Positions 1-13,260 of a DNA stretch of 64,000 nt are shown piece after piece. The position numbers and the translations under genes were made by a program. The DNA comes from Dimorphilus gyrociliatus (taxonomy: Eukaryota; Annelida; Polychaeta; Dinophilidae): NCBI GenBank assembly GCA_904063045.1, contig CAJFCJ010000005.1:775167-839166 (forward strand), given 5' to 3'. Position 1 is the first letter of the stretch; the number at the start of each line of letters is the position of its first letter. The notes under the pieces are model-generated. The model made no database searches and was not told the DNA's origin. It saw nothing but the letters and a program-made list of their open reading frames with translations.

Positions 1-633
1 TTGTATCACACACAAAGCGATAAACAATAAAAAAAAAAAACAGTCGATACAGAAATTATAGAATGTTTCTGTACTTATTGTAAACAAACAAAACAGCTTC
101 TCTTTAAACAAGGAAAAATTCTTCTGAAAACTCTCTAAAATAACGACAACTCCGACGATCTTCATCAATTATTCAAAGATTTACTCGGCGCTTAAGAGAC
201 GCTGATAGGGCTAATTTTGGCGTCTAGACCAGAAGCGCCTGGATCTCACCCTACCCCTTTCATCCTTTTTATTTATTATTTGTTTTATTCTTTTATTCAA
301 CTATACGTAGACGCCATTATTCGTCTATAATAAGGATTAATGTAATAATTGTACAAAATTCCGGTCTATTTATTTCAAAAGATCCGCAGAAGATTAATAA
401 CGTTTTTATAATATCCTTTTAAAGGGAAAGACATTGCCTTTCTACCTTAATTAACGGAGCGTAAGAAAATTATAGACCGATTATTCCAAAGAAGCGGTTA
501 ATTAAGGTTTTAAAAGAACATAAAGTGAAATTATTTTTCATACGAATCAGTTATTGTTTCATATAAAAAAAAATCTCTTGTTCTCCTCGCTAACTATAGA
601 TATGTAAAAATTAATTTCAAGGGACTCATCTTT

Positions 634-718
634 CCTTCTCTTCCTCCTCCTCCTCCTCCTCCTCCTCCGCCTCTTCTTCTTCTTTTTCTTCTTCTCCTTC
701 TTCTTCTTCTTATTCTTC
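634..718. repeat. CTC/CTT trinucleotide low-complexity tract
   Basis: Plus strand is almost purely pyrimidine, made of CTC and CTT triplets with few interruptions. On the minus strand it reads as a Lys/Arg-rich ORF, which I treat as repeat translation. Confidence 0.85.
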
Positions 719-1505
719 TGCCTCTTGTACTTCAAATTTTCCCTCTCCTGTCCGTCTCTTTCTATGCCTAACCCCAACACCTCTTTCTCTCTCTTTTCGT
801 CATTAAAAAAGTGCACTGTCAAAACCACTTTTCATCATTTCCCAACAATTTTTCTGACATTTTGCTGGAGCGCTCACTTTTTTGCAAATAGTTCTGCTAT
901 TAGGGCAATAAGGGTCAAAAACCTTCGAGACATTGCATTGCCAGATAATATGAGACTGGGGACAGAACGAAGAAAGGCTGCCAAGTAGAAAATATAATCT
1001 TTGTCAAAGAGTGAGAGGAATGAGAAATGGGCAAGAAAATGGGGAGAGAGTATCACGAAAAGGGTTATTCTTATTATCTAAAGCTCTTTAGCATATAGCC
1101 ATGTCCCTTCTAAAGACAAGAGACTGAAAATACTATTTGAACATCACTCAGACCGGAAAAACCAATTAGGGTCAATATTGTGTAAAATATGTTTAGAATG
1201 GTTAAGGAGACAGACAAGTAGAGTGGGATCGGCTAAGAGAAAGAATTGTATCTCAAAGTTTGTCAATTACTCAACTGTCCCTGACCTATTTTTAAACGTC
1301 ATTTTTCTATTCCCTTTACTTACTAAACAACTACTATTAGGAAAAGGGCGAGTTCAGGAATTGATCGTCACCCGTGGCCTTTTCCTTGCCGCAGGTGTTG
1401 GATATGGGCTCCTTATGAATATTGATAGAGGTCAGCTAGCAACCAATCACCTTCCGATTCATCTTGTTTGCTCATAAAGCAAACTCTATAAACAATAGGT
1501 GCTCA

Positions 1506-1601
1506 TGACGTCACTGTGCGACGCCGTTGCTTAGGGCAACAATATGTATAAACGCCTCCTCGGACTACCTGACTTTAGTCGAGAGTTGTTTCCATAGTAA
1601 C
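1506..1601. promoter_or_regulatory. candidate regulatory cluster: CRE plus two X-box-like sites
   Basis: A perfect CRE palindrome TGACGTCA lies at 1506-1513. It is followed by GTTGCTTAGGGCAAC at 1526-1540 and GTTTCCATAGTAAC at 1588-1601, both imperfect dyads of the RFX X-box type (GTTNCC, short gap, GGNAAC). Such clusters are typical of ciliary-gene promoters in animals, but no gene start was recognised next to it. Function is inferred from motif shape only. Confidence 0.4.
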
Positions 1602-3573
1602 ACCCCGGCAGTATGTCAGACATTTAAAAAAAACTCTGCAGTTTGTCATGACTGCTTAGAATCGATAAACGGAGAAGGCCGTCTGTTTTACTCAAAATCG
1701 TTAAATCGATTTCTGCTCTTTTTTTTCAGGGCGTCTCTTTTTTCCTGTCTGATAAAGCGATCGATAGCGACAGATGGCGCTATCAAAAAATTACGGATGT
1801 ACTAGGTTGCAGTTGTGCCCCGACAATCAATTGAGCTAACTTTTGATTTAGATACAAAACATTTCCCTACTCTTTTCTCTTAAAAGGAGGGATAGTATTG
1901 TTTTAAATAGGCCTAGACTATTAATTTCGAGGCAATATCGGATGCTTCATAAGCCGCTTATTGGTTGGCGGCTAATGTAATTACTAATTTTCGCGTGTAA
2001 TTATCTTCTGGTAGGCGACAGAAATTTTCGCACAAGGAACAGTTTTCTTATTGACTTATCTCCGACAGGATCAGAACGTAGATATTTGAGAAACGGTCTG
2101 AAAAAGTTTGTTGCAGAGGTTCCCAATCGAATTTCATAGCAAACATTGCAGTATATAAAAAAAATTAATCTAACGAAAAAAAACTAGGGTGTTTTTTTTT
2201 CCCTTTTCTCCCCTCTCCCTTTTTTTTTTTTTATCTTTCCGAAGATTATTCCTGTTATCAGCTGTCAACTTGGTTGACTTTCTTGTACTCGTATACAAAT
2301 TGAGGAGAGAGCGAGACAGTTCGGTGTTGGTTTAAGATACTTGACATCGGAGGAGGTTCCAGATTAGTGAGGAGAGAAGAAGAAAGAAAATAAATAGAGA
2401 ATAGCGGCCGTCTTTGTTATACATTGTAAATATATGAATATGTTTAACAGAAAGAAATTACTTATGGCGTCTGTAATGAAATATGGAAGAAAAGGATAGA
2501 AAAGTCGAAAAAAATTAGAAGCAGCCAAGAAACTTTTGTATTATGTTTCAAGCTTCAAAGAGTAGAATGAAACTCTTCTAAGAATGCATTTTCATTCTAT
2601 TTTTTCTACAATGGCCGCTCTTTTCCAAAACACTCAATTCTACTAAATATTAATAGAGTTAGAGTAAAATAAACAAAATACATAATTTATGAATTATTAT
2701 AATATTATTACTGTTATTATTACTTCTGATAATAAGTAACAAAATAAAATGCATTAAAGGAAATTAAATAGTCGAGTTTTTTCCTCTCGCTTTTAAGTTT
2801 CCCCCTCTTCTCTCTATTCTAAACGGAACTTGGATTAAAGAAAAATAAAAGGGAAAAAGAAAGGTAGCGTTGATAAGAAAATAGAATTTAGGTGAAGAAA
2901 TTTTAATTTGACATTTACTTAAACTAAATTGATACGTTCCTTAAAAGCAGCTGCAAACTTTTTCTAACTGTTGGACGTTTGCAGACAAATTGTTTATAAA
3001 CCAAACAGGTGAGAACGTATTCATTTCACACGTTCTAGTTTTACCTACCGCGAAGCCACTGTAAAACCGCAAAAATCGGCTTCCTAATGCAAAGAAAACA
3101 GACAGCAAAATTACAGTGACTGACCTTTCGGGACAAAAGTCAGACTCTAATGTAAACAAACGAAATTACTAATTTCCCGCCGTTTTTAAGCCTGGTGGAA
3201 TCCGGCTGTGTAATTGTAAAGATAAACAAGTTTTGGCAGAAGAAAAGCTTAATGACTAATTAAACATCAGACAGGAAATATTATGATGATTCAGCAGGTT
3301 ATTGAACCCATAAAAAAAGTTCTAAATATAGATCATTTTCCAGAATGTTATTTAACACAGAGGCAATTCAGTCGAAAATTTCCAGTCTAACAATTTTTGT
3401 TATGAAACTCCTAGAAGGTAATTAACTGCAAAAATGCAAACAACCGACTTTATATTATGTTATATATAAATCTTTTAAAAAGGTAAATTGAGCGAAAAAA
3501 GTCTTCTTCCATAATATTTTTCTTTATCTCTCTAGCCTGTTTTTTATTTTAATACGAAAAGGTGTTTTTCCCG

Positions 3574-3574
<1 letters not shown>

Positions 3575-3604
<30 letters not shown>
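3575..3604. repeat. (CT)n microsatellite
   Basis: About fifteen CT units preceded by CTCTGT. Confidence 0.9.
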
Positions 3605-5859
3605 CTTTCTTTTCTTGCCTTTTCTCTGCATCTTTTATAAGCATGCAACAGCATAAATAGAGATACGCTAGCATGCATTGCACTCTTTATTTTATTCTTT
3701 TCCGCCTTTCTTCAATTTTTTTACTCTCCTTGTTCTTTTTAAACTTGCCATCTGCCAAAATTCCTCTATTCTAAAAAGCCTTATTAGAACTTTGCTTTTA
3801 ATCTATGAAGAACAGACTTTCATCAAAAAAAAACAGTCTGCATATATAAATAACATACAGCAATGTGATAATGCGGCAAAGGTTTCCCAGATATGCAGAA
3901 ACCGATTACTGTAAAGCAACCGCAAAGTAGATCAACTTTTTTTCTTTTCCTTTTTTTTTTATAAAGATAAAAATCAGCAAGGAAAATGATCGTTGCACGC
4001 AGAATGCAAGCAGTTAGGGATAAAAATATCGGAATATATGAATATTTTATCAGACTCGTTACGTTTACTGAACAATATAGGACGAATTAATTAAATTATT
4101 CTCAAATTCTCCCTTCGATTGTTCTGATTAAAGAACACTCTTGTAGATGGAATTTAAAGTATTTCCTCTTCAACTGCAAAATGGAATCGCTACAATCAAA
4201 GCTTTACTACGTCTCCTTCTTAAATTTCTATTTAAAATAGCATTAGATAGTTCAACTCTTATACTATTAGTAAATCTTTTAAACATCTTCCATTTGAATA
4301 GTTTCTGTCGTAAGTCAAGAGGAGATTTTGTAAGTGATTTCGGTGTATATCTTTGGATAAAACAGAAGCAAACCGCATGTGTAGAAATGGAAAATACTCG
4401 TAGTTTGTTAAAATTTTCAACCGACTATTGCTTTTAATAAAAACGACTGCAGACGTAAACAACCTGAGAATCTTTTCAGTAGGGAATTTTCTCTTTTGTA
4501 GACACGTGCTTCGCAGAGTAGTAAATCCGTTGCAGTTGTACTGCAATCTATCAGCGATCGGTTAGCGGCTAAGAGTGAGACCGTGTCAAAATCGAATTTT
4601 TCAAGTGTAAAATTGATTTATTGCGTAATAATCCTTTCACGCTGTTTTGCAGCTAATTCGATTTTCAGCGTAGATGAGTTGCAGATTTCTGCGTGGGTTG
4701 AATAAGCCCAGCATCTTATTCTTTTCCGTCATCTTTTCAATAATGAGTGATATATTTAAGTCGGAATTCTAAAAATGACTTAGAAGCCATACTTGTTTTT
4801 TTTTTAATAAAAAAACGTGCGTTATTAAAGTAACTGTAGAAGAAGTTTTCGAGAGTTAAGGATATCCCTTTTTGCATTATACAACCATAACAATAGAGGA
4901 TAATCGATTTTCTCCCTACTTTTCCCGCTCTTTTTCGTCACTTCTTAAACACTTTTATTAAGTTCTTCCCTTTTTTTCCCCTCTCTTCTCATCTTTTTCT
5001 TTTTATTTTACTTCTTAAGTCGAACTCTCGAACTCTATCCTCTTCATACAACTTTCACTCTTTTTACCATCTCAAAGAAATGTAACGTTTTTCCTCAATA
5101 GATGCTCATTTGTAACTCACACAGGTCTTCATGACTTGCTACTATACTACTAAAAAGTTTACAGAGTGCAGGCCTATAATTTATTGCTGATATTTATTTA
5201 TATTTATTCATATAGTTTACTTGCTTAGGAATTCGGTAAGGTACGCTACGAACCTGAATTGAGCATGGTAAACCTTTCCGACTTTCCCATGATCATTAAG
5301 TTGTAATATGATTTTAACTTGATAACGAACTCTTCACCAATAGATAATATAAAAACATATCCTAGAATTCTAGCTGAGCATTTTGCTCCTAATTACATAA
5401 ACAACACTTTCAAAGTTATAAATCGCATAATCCATTGGGATTAACTTAAATATTTATATACTCTATATAAGGAAGACGGTTTTCTCTTACATTTGTTCCT
5501 GCTGTCATCATTATTCGCTTTGATTTGGCAATGGAGGCAAAGAAAAGTCGTTTTATTAAACGAGCCAGGAATCGAATATTGATTATTGCTATTATAACTC
5601 CGCCTTTCGTCGCTCCTAGGGATTAGTGCTAATTAAAGCGCAAAAATCTGCTTTTGTCTCTAGGTTCGAAGAACTTTTGTATAGAAACGAAAAAGTATAA
5701 CTAATTAGTATCAAGGTTATTCACCTCATCTCTCCCAAGATGGATTAAAAGTGCTTAATTAATATGGAAAATCGGGATTTCGTCTATTTTGGCTGGAGAA
5801 TAAGAACAAAAAAAAATAAAAGAAATAACAATGACATATCAAGGTAAGAATTGACTAAT

Positions 5860-5867
<8 letters not shown>

Positions 5868-5892
<25 letters not shown>
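5868..5892. repeat. (GA)n microsatellite
   Basis: Uninterrupted GA dinucleotides, about twelve units. Confidence 0.9.
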
Positions 5893-6426
5893 TAAAACAC
5901 AAACAGCACGAACGCGCATAGAGATTGTTGGATAGCCTACACAAGAATAAGGAGGAGGAAATGTTTATATCTCCCCTATTGGGAAGTTGACTAAAAGGAA
6001 CCAAGATTTGAATCCTTTCTATTGTAGTATTGGGAATAGTGTAGAGTGACAGAGAATGATTACTGTGAGAAGTAATGATAATACCCAGATCAGAGATAAG
6101 AGCAGTCTGTGTGGATTTCTGAAATATTATACGCTTGGAGCATCGTCCATTTTGAATTTAATTTCCGGCATGTGCCATCTAAAAAAATTAATAAAGCAGA
6201 ATACTTTTGGATAATAAAAAAAAAAGACTTTGACTAGAGAGAAGTATTGAACACCTCTCCGGCTTACAAGTTATCATTCATGCCCCCTATTTCATATCAG
6301 ATTTCAATGCAACACAGATGTAGCCTCTCTTGTTTTTATCCAATATTTCTTTCTTTTCAATTTCTCAATATTATTAAATAAATTCCTTAGAGTCGTCTTG
6401 GAGACGCCGTTGTATTCATGATTAGA

Positions 6427-6434
6427 ATATATAT

Positions 6435-6471
<37 letters not shown>

Positions 6472-6641
6472 TTTTCCTCTATTCCAAACAAAATAAATAA
6501 AGTTGCACAAGTACTTTACTAAGCATTAATATTATGCATCGTAGTTACTTCTTTAATTATCAAATGCAGCCTATATCTGCTATATTTATGGAGATCGAAT
6601 CGAAAATTTTTCATTTATCATCCTTTATTCATTATATCTAT

Positions 6642-6676
<35 letters not shown>

Positions 6677-6690
6677 TATATATATATATA
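6427..6690. repeat. two (TA)n arrays
   Basis: Two TA arrays, about 6439-6468 and 6643-6690, separated by about 175 bp. Both can fold back on themselves. The Ile/Tyr-repeat ORFs over them are repeat translations. Confidence 0.9.
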
Positions 6691-9493
6691 CGATCTGTGC
6701 ACAATGTAGGCAGTGTATACAAACTTTTTACGATATCTGTTGCATTTTTCCTTTATGTTTACAAAATACTCCCCCCTTTATGTTTCTATATACCTCTGTA
6801 ATTGTTTATAATGCTCTAAAATGTGCCTCTATAGATAGGAGAATAAATATGCCACAGCACCTTTATTTACCTGCTTTATACATAGGTATATTCAATTAAG
6901 TGTTCTAAATGTCATCAAAACAACAACCAGTTATCTTTCCTTATTTTTTTTATTTGATATTTCCTATCGATTTCGCTACAGTCAACTCTAGGCCTAAGTA
7001 TATAAAAAAATCCTGCAAAACTGCAAACACCGACTCAATAAATTTCCTGTCACCTTGACAACTCGCCATCAAACCAATAAACAATACGACAAAAAATATT
7101 AATTGCAATAAAACTGCCGACTTTGCCTCTGCAAATATGAAAAATAGCGTTTTTATTCAACTAGTATATTACGGAGAAGAAAAAAAAATCGATTTACGCA
7201 TTATACACAACAGCAAAAATTATCCAGACTCATTTTTCCCGCGTTTTTTTTTCTTTTAGATTTTTTTTTAATTTCTTTTTTTTATTCTAAAAATAAACAA
7301 AACAAACTGAATCTTTTGCCTCAACATAATTTTCTTTCTTAATTATTTAACAAACCCCGAAAGTGTGATTGTTTTTTTTATTACCGCTAAAAGGGACGCT
7401 TTAGAGCAGTAGAAAGGCGTTTATTTAGCGGGCCTTTTTTTTTCAATGTAATTTTACTTCTAACCTGGGAATTTTTGGGTGAATATTTAAAGTGAAAGAT
7501 GAAGTGATCTGGGAATGGAAAAAATCGATAGATAAACAAATGGCGTTGTTATTTTTTTTATATTTTTTTATAAGCTTATTTTCCCTTTTCATAATAGTTT
7601 TAAAAATCCAGGTGCTGCACATACAATCGTATAAATGTGCTTCTTATTAAAAATGAAACTAAACAAAAGGTGGGAAAGAGGGGGGAATGTATTATATTTC
7701 ATGGCTTTAACTTAATATATCTTATTCAATTAGGAAAAGTCTGCAAGGGAGGCCCTGTAAAAATATATACGCCTGTAGAACAAACTATTGAGTTGGTCGT
7801 TTATTGCATCAATAGTTTTATCACAGTGCTGTACCTGATATATTTCATTAACAAAAGGCATCTATCACCTAGCCATAATTTATTAAGAGTAGAAACATCT
7901 CACTGACAAACATTATTTTTCATTAGCTAAACTGGCAAGTCACAAAAATAATCACATGACCTACATCACGTGTTGCTCGTAAAGAAAAGGCTAATGGACA
8001 TCAATTTCAATCGAATGGCTTTTCAGTTTTCTCAGTAATTAGAGCTATTTGTCTAAGTTCTGATTTTAAAAAAAGTAGAGTGAATGGAAAAGAAAGAGAG
8101 ATGAATTGAGTGAGAAAGCAAAAGCAAAGGAGTATATGATAGAGCAGACTTAGCTGCACTCATGCTAAATATACTTAAATGTTAGATAATATATGATTGT
8201 ATAACTCTCGATAAGCGCTCATACAGTATGTATACGCAGTATTCACATGCGGTATACTTTATATGCAATATAGAGAGCATCTGAATATTGCAGAGCAAAG
8301 ATAAAAGCATACAATAAATATAAAAGGCTACAACGAGAGAGAGACAGAGAGATGATGATGAGGGATGGAGGTTGAGAAGGCGAGAGAGAGAAAAAGAGTG
8401 AGCCCCTATACAAATTGATAAACATAATGACTAGAATCATACGCAACGTAAGAGAAATTAGCCAAAGATAAGAAATTACAATTACTACTTCGCCTCTCAT
8501 CGTAGAGGGAAACTCTATTAGAGTGTGGTCTGCGTAGAATAAATAGGCCGTAATAGAGTACCGGATAGTTAAATAATTGCAAATATTTTGACTGGGAAAG
8601 CATCAAATTTCTGTGAAAATAATCTACTCATACTTCATTTGTAAGAATAAGCTGACTTGTAAAGAAAAAACTAAAAAAGAAATATTCGATTTACAGGCAA
8701 AAAACTTGAATTAAACGTCTTAATAGGACTAGAAAAACGATATATATATGTATGTAAACCTAAGGGAAAAATAGCATTGACAAAAAAAACCAACTAACGT
8801 TATTTAGACAAGGGAAAGAGTAAAGGATGAACAAAGGAAAGCCTTCATCCAAAATTTTAAAACATATACACATGTTTACATTTAGGTAGGTTGTACAATA
8901 CTTTTATACTAGGTGCAGGTAAAGTAAGTAACAAATTACTATTATAAAGCATCCTTGTAAAAAGAAAGCCGTTCGTTTTACGGCATTGAGTAGTAAAAGA
9001 GCGAAAAAAATAAAGAAAAGGTAAGGTATGGTAATAGTTGATTATACCAAGACGAGGCAAGCAGGTGTGTAAAGCGCGTCATATTCCGTTGTTGACTAGT
9101 AACTGGGTCGACTGTATTTTTTTTTATTTCTACATGAATAAATAAAGAAGGTGAAAATGGAAAAACAGCCATAAAAGTCACTATGTTCGAATAAATAAAT
9201 AAAAGAAGAGTAAATAGTACACACGTGTATAATGTTATACGAAATCTATACGTTTTCAAGCAAATATACCCTAACTAGTTATTATTTTAGAACAAAGTAT
9301 AGAATACGTTTAATCCATGGTTAAGCATTTCAGTATCGGAATGATTTAATGGTAAACATTGGAAATTTTAGTATGCACTGTTCTAGTTTTTATGAATTCT
9401 TTAAGCATTCAAGAGCAGATAAAAATGTAACTTATGGGTAATAATTTCAAAGTAATATACATACTAATATATATGTATATATAATTATTAATA

Positions 9494-9500
9494 GTATTAC

Positions 9501-9539
<39 letters not shown>
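9494..9539. repeat. (TTA)n microsatellite
   Basis: About fourteen ATT/TTA triplets in a row. Confidence 0.9.
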
Positions 9540-9879
9540 GCCCACTGTTAGATATGTATACAAGTGTATATATTTTTAGTTTCGATCAATATGTGCATGC
9601 AATGCTACTTCATGAATAATTAACTAAATTAACATACTTTGAGGGGAAACAAGTAGTCTTAAATGAATTCCCAAACGGAAATCCATAAATTATTTACAAA
9701 AAGGAATGTACCGTAATACGTAAGCTATTTATTAGTGTTAACGCGAGTTTTAACGAAAAACCTATGACTAAAGTGAATAGAACGACTATTGTGTTAATCG
9801 TTAGTGCAAAGTGCAGGAGAATATCAAATCCAGATCTTATTCATGTTAGGTAGTTGGATTTACTGCAGGCAATGGCTAA

Positions 9880-10178
9880 TTTCTTCTCTTCTTCAACTTT
9901 CCCTCACTCACTCACTCACTTACTCACTCATTCGTTTCCCAATCTTTCTCTCTCTTTCTTTCTGTTCTTTCTCTGTTCTCTTCCCCTATTCTATTTGTAC
10001 CTTTTACTATTTGTTCAATAACTAATTTTCTGCTTCTCTGTACGCTATCTTTTTTTGTTTTTTCTCCTTTTACTTTTTCTACCTTTCCCTCTCTCTGTCT
10101 CTCCCATTTTTGTATGTTTCTTTCTGTTTCTCTTTATCCATCTCGGCTGTTTTGTCATCTCTCTCATTCTATTTATCC

Positions 10179-10222
<44 letters not shown>

Positions 10223-10365
10223 CTCGTCTCTTTTCCTAATCTTGTTCTCCTTTTCCGTTCTCCCTCTCCGTCTCTTTCCCCACTCACCATTCACTCATTC
10301 ACTCACTCACTCACTCGCTCACTCACTCGCTAACTCACTCACTCAGTATCTCATCCTTTTTCTTT
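9880..10365. repeat. pyrimidine-rich block with tetranucleotide arrays
   Basis: Nearly 500 bp of strongly pyrimidine-biased plus strand. It contains a (CACT)n array near 9902-9934, a (CTAT)n array near 10178-10222 and a second (CACT)n array near 10283-10348. The Ser/Leu/Thr-repeat ORFs across it are repeat translations. Confidence 0.85.
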
Positions 10366-12489
10366 CAGTATTTAATTAACATTGTTTTGTTTATTACATT
10401 ATTTCTTGTATCACTTGATAGGCTTGGATATATCCTTTCAACTCTTATGTATGTTTTTACAATTTAACTTCAATCTTTATCTTAGTGTCAAAGAGACGGT
10501 CGCTGATGCCTTATTTGTGCTTAACGTCGTCTTAAAACCATCATACGGCTTTAGGCATTTAGCTTTTAAAAGTAAAACCACAGACGTATCCAAAGTTTCA
10601 TCGTCTTTAATGAAATTACTATCAATCTGCTCTAGCATAGGCCTATAGGGTATATTATTTATAGACAGAGAGTATATAGGCACATCTTGCAGTACGTGAC
10701 TCACTCATAATAGATTTATAGAACACGAAACTAGGCAGAGCTATTCCCTGTAAAACTGCAATATGTCAACTGCAATTAACAAATAATTTTCATTCAGTAA
10801 TAATAATTTCACGCTGTGTATAGGCTTAACTAACAAAGAATTAATAAGGAAAATACCAAGTGGCCCCCAGTATAGAAAATCTCTCTCTCTGCAACACCAC
10901 GAAAGCCACTTGCTGTGATAAAAAAAATAATCAAGGTCGACTGAAAATAATTACAGTAGGGATATAGGTTTTCTCCATTCTTTACAAATGACAGTATGAT
11001 CAGCAAGGTATTGCATCACGTGATATATCTTCTCTATAAGTTATGGATGAATAGATACGAAAAAGTATTCCTTCTTGTTTCTATTTTACCATCTCCTTCT
11101 TCATACAAAGTTCTACTTAAATCCTTCTGAATGCATAATACTTGGAGAAGAGCAAAAGAAGAGACATTCCACAAATTTTCTTATCTCAGCTAAATTTGCA
11201 GATTCCCTGGAAATTGCTAAACAGGATAATGGTATATGAATTAGGCGTCTGGAAAATCGCCCCCCAGAAGGAATACCTTGACGCCAAACTGAACTATTAG
11301 ATGATGTAATCATGGAGAGTTTTATCCAAAGTGAACTAATTTATGTTTGAAGAAAAGAAAAGATAATTAAAGAGAAGAGAAAAAGAAATAAAGTGAATAG
11401 GATGGAATTGTCTTGTTATAACTTTTATAAAAATGATTTTAGTCCCCAAAAAGGCAAAAATAAAAAAAATTCTGCAAATAAAATGGAAAGGAAAATATTG
11501 AAAGAGAATAAAACGAGAAAATTTCATCTCCTAGTGAAATTTTCCGTTAGTTAGAAGGAAAAGTATCTTGTTTAGCAGACGGCTTACTAGAAATTGACCA
11601 AAAACAGATTCGATAAAAAGAGGCTTACTCGTTTAGAGGCTAAAAGTATGCTATTTATATATTATATGAGAGGAGAGTACTTTTTTTCGGGTACTTGATC
11701 ATTTTTTATGTAGTATTCGCATAAACGTATATTACGTATCAGTCTAAATATAGAAACATTACATGTGTTCCAGTTCAAAGGAGCTTTCATAGGAAGAAAA
11801 GAAGAAGAAACCTGGCTATTACGAGCTTAAGACTGAGTAATACCACGATTATGTACGTGCAGAGGAATTTAAAGAGAATGAAGAGGTTATCGCCGCCTCA
11901 AGAGAGGAAAGATTATAGATGAAAATTAATCTAGACACAAAATAAACAAACGTCGATTGCGTGAGAGTCAAAAGAGAATTCATATATGCAAAACAAAAGG
12001 AAAAAACTATTTGGAAGTAGAAAGAAAACAAAGAAATTAGAGAAAAAATTTTCCTTTTAGGGTCGAAAATACGTTAGTTTTTAGTTCGTTTGATTGGGAA
12101 GAAGAAAAGAAGGGAAATAAAGGCGAGAACACTAATATTACGTTCGTAGTAATAATTTTATACTGATTTATCCATACGTGTGTATCATAAAATGAGAGTT
12201 TTATCACTTTTATAGTGTTATGCATAGTCCAAGCATTTTTACGTTTTCCACTTTTTATTGGAAACGGAAAAAGGGGAAGTAGAATAGCAAACGGCAGCAA
12301 CAGCAGCAACAGCAGCGGAAAGAGCGACATCTTTTTTTTTTGTTTTTTACAAGTTTACCTATTATCAACTATATAGGATGACGGTACGGTTAGTGTAACA
12401 GATTCTTTTTTTAGAGTAGATTACTTAAATATTGCGTGCGAATATTCCCGATTCGAAACTACTTATTTCTAATCTAATTTGTAACTTAC

Positions 12490-13014
12490 CTTGGCTCCCG
12501 TGGACGAATAAGGTTCATCGAACAGCGCCCAAATTTTCGGCTTAACTTTTTGCCAACAATTCAAGTCGCCTGTTTGATATTCCTCCTCTAAACCGAATTT
12601 TTTCATCATTTCTTCTTCTGTAGGTTTATCCGTATCCAAGTCCAATCTATCCAATATTTGTAACGTCTCCTGAGTGTCCCGGTGACTGGTATAAGTCATC
12701 CAGCAGCACGGTTCTACTTGATTCGAATCAAGACCCCAAAATTCGAGCTCTTCTTCGAAAAGTGGACCGCAAACATCCGTCGGATAATGCAGTTTTCCAG
12801 TTCGATAATAATTCAAGATTTGTGCGAACACTCCTGGGTGACGGTCAAAAAAGTACTCGTTTAAAACCGGGTCGTAATTCGCTAAGGCTTCCGTTAATCG
12901 CGATAATCTTGTCGCCGGGATCTTCTTCAATGTTGCTTTATAAGTTTCGTGCCTTATTCCTCCGACGTTTAATATGACGCGATTTTCCGCGTCTGAAACG
13001 TCACCGTACTGCAT
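12490..13014 (-). CDS. Shaw: Shaw-type (Kv3) voltage-gated potassium channel, T1 exon (partial)
   Basis: First coding exon of a Kv3/Shaw channel, a plasma-membrane delayed-rectifier subunit that assembles as a tetramer through its T1 domain. The exon gives 175 residues. Residues about 8-115 are T1, with [14 protein letters not shown] at the start, [20 protein letters not shown], and the zinc site of non-Shaker Kv channels (His, five residues, Cys, twenty residues, Cys-Cys) in HYPTDVC...EPCCW. It ends [17 protein letters not shown], the last stretch before S1 in fly Shaw. The sequence is very close to insect Shaw as I know it. I chose the Met at 13014 because family homology begins there; an in-frame Met 14 codons upstream is weaker. 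The exon closes AAG|GTAAGT at 12490/12489, phase 0. S1-S6 and the pore must lie left of the window. Confidence 0.95.
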
Positions 13015-13130
13015 GACTTTAAAAAATATAACTCGTATTTGTCGTCTATCCTCCAACAGACTCCATCTGGATAATCCCTACCGCAATACTGCAAAGTTTG
13101 CGGCCGTATACTGCAGAGAGCGACTGTTGA

Positions 13131-13140
13131 GCGCATGCGC
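13131..13140. promoter_or_regulatory. NRF-1-like palindrome upstream of Shaw
   Basis: GCGCATGCGC, the core of the NRF-1 binding palindrome, sits about 120 bp upstream of the Shaw start codon in a locally GC-richer patch (about 13030-13250). It suggests the Shaw promoter is here. The stretch also contains short ORFs that I do not consider coding. Confidence 0.45.
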
Positions 13141-13260
13141 GCCGCCTTCATCAATATGTAAGTAGTCTGGTTCGCCGAGTTGGTGATGCACCTCTTAAGA
13201 ATCGAGTCGGACCGCGTAACAAACACCTGTAGAGACCCTGTAGGCAAGACAATCTCATCT

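Larger units (their letters stand above)
1..12489. other. gene-free stretch, mainly Shaw intron 1
   Basis: I find no convincing coding exon here on either strand. The Shaw T1 exon ends in a good donor at 12489 and the next Shaw exon (transmembrane segments, TVGYGD filter) is not recognisable, so the intron appears to run off the left edge and exceed 12 kb. Contents are AT-rich DNA, microsatellites (listed separately), a CRE/X-box cluster near 1.5 kb and scattered TAGGCCTA palindromes. Small multi-exon genes without long ORFs could be missed. Confidence 0.6.

Noticed and set aside
559-828. Minus-strand ORF with long Lys and Arg runs.
   Set aside because: It is the reverse translation of the CTC/CTT repeat at 634-718; no other coding feature.
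1178-1477. 99-codon plus-strand ORF without homology.
   Set aside because: Random-looking composition, no splice or promoter context tied to it, and no recognisable motif.
5650-5670. GGTTCGAAG resembles a tRNA B box; another GGTTCGAG near 33450.
   Set aside because: Neither has an A box at the right distance nor complementary acceptor arms, so no tRNA cloverleaf forms.
6304-6899. ORFs with repeated Ile-Tyr, also near 33.3, 38.7, 43.6 and 55.3 kb.
   Set aside because: They translate TA microsatellites and have no unique protein-like sequence.
9804-10379. Overlapping plus-strand ORFs rich in Ser, Leu, Thr and His.
   Set aside because: They translate the CT, CTAT and CACT arrays.
12969-13247. 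92-codon minus-strand ORF overlapping the start of Shaw in another frame.
   Set aside because: It is out of frame with the T1 domain, has no family resemblance, and fits 5' UTR/promoter sequence better.
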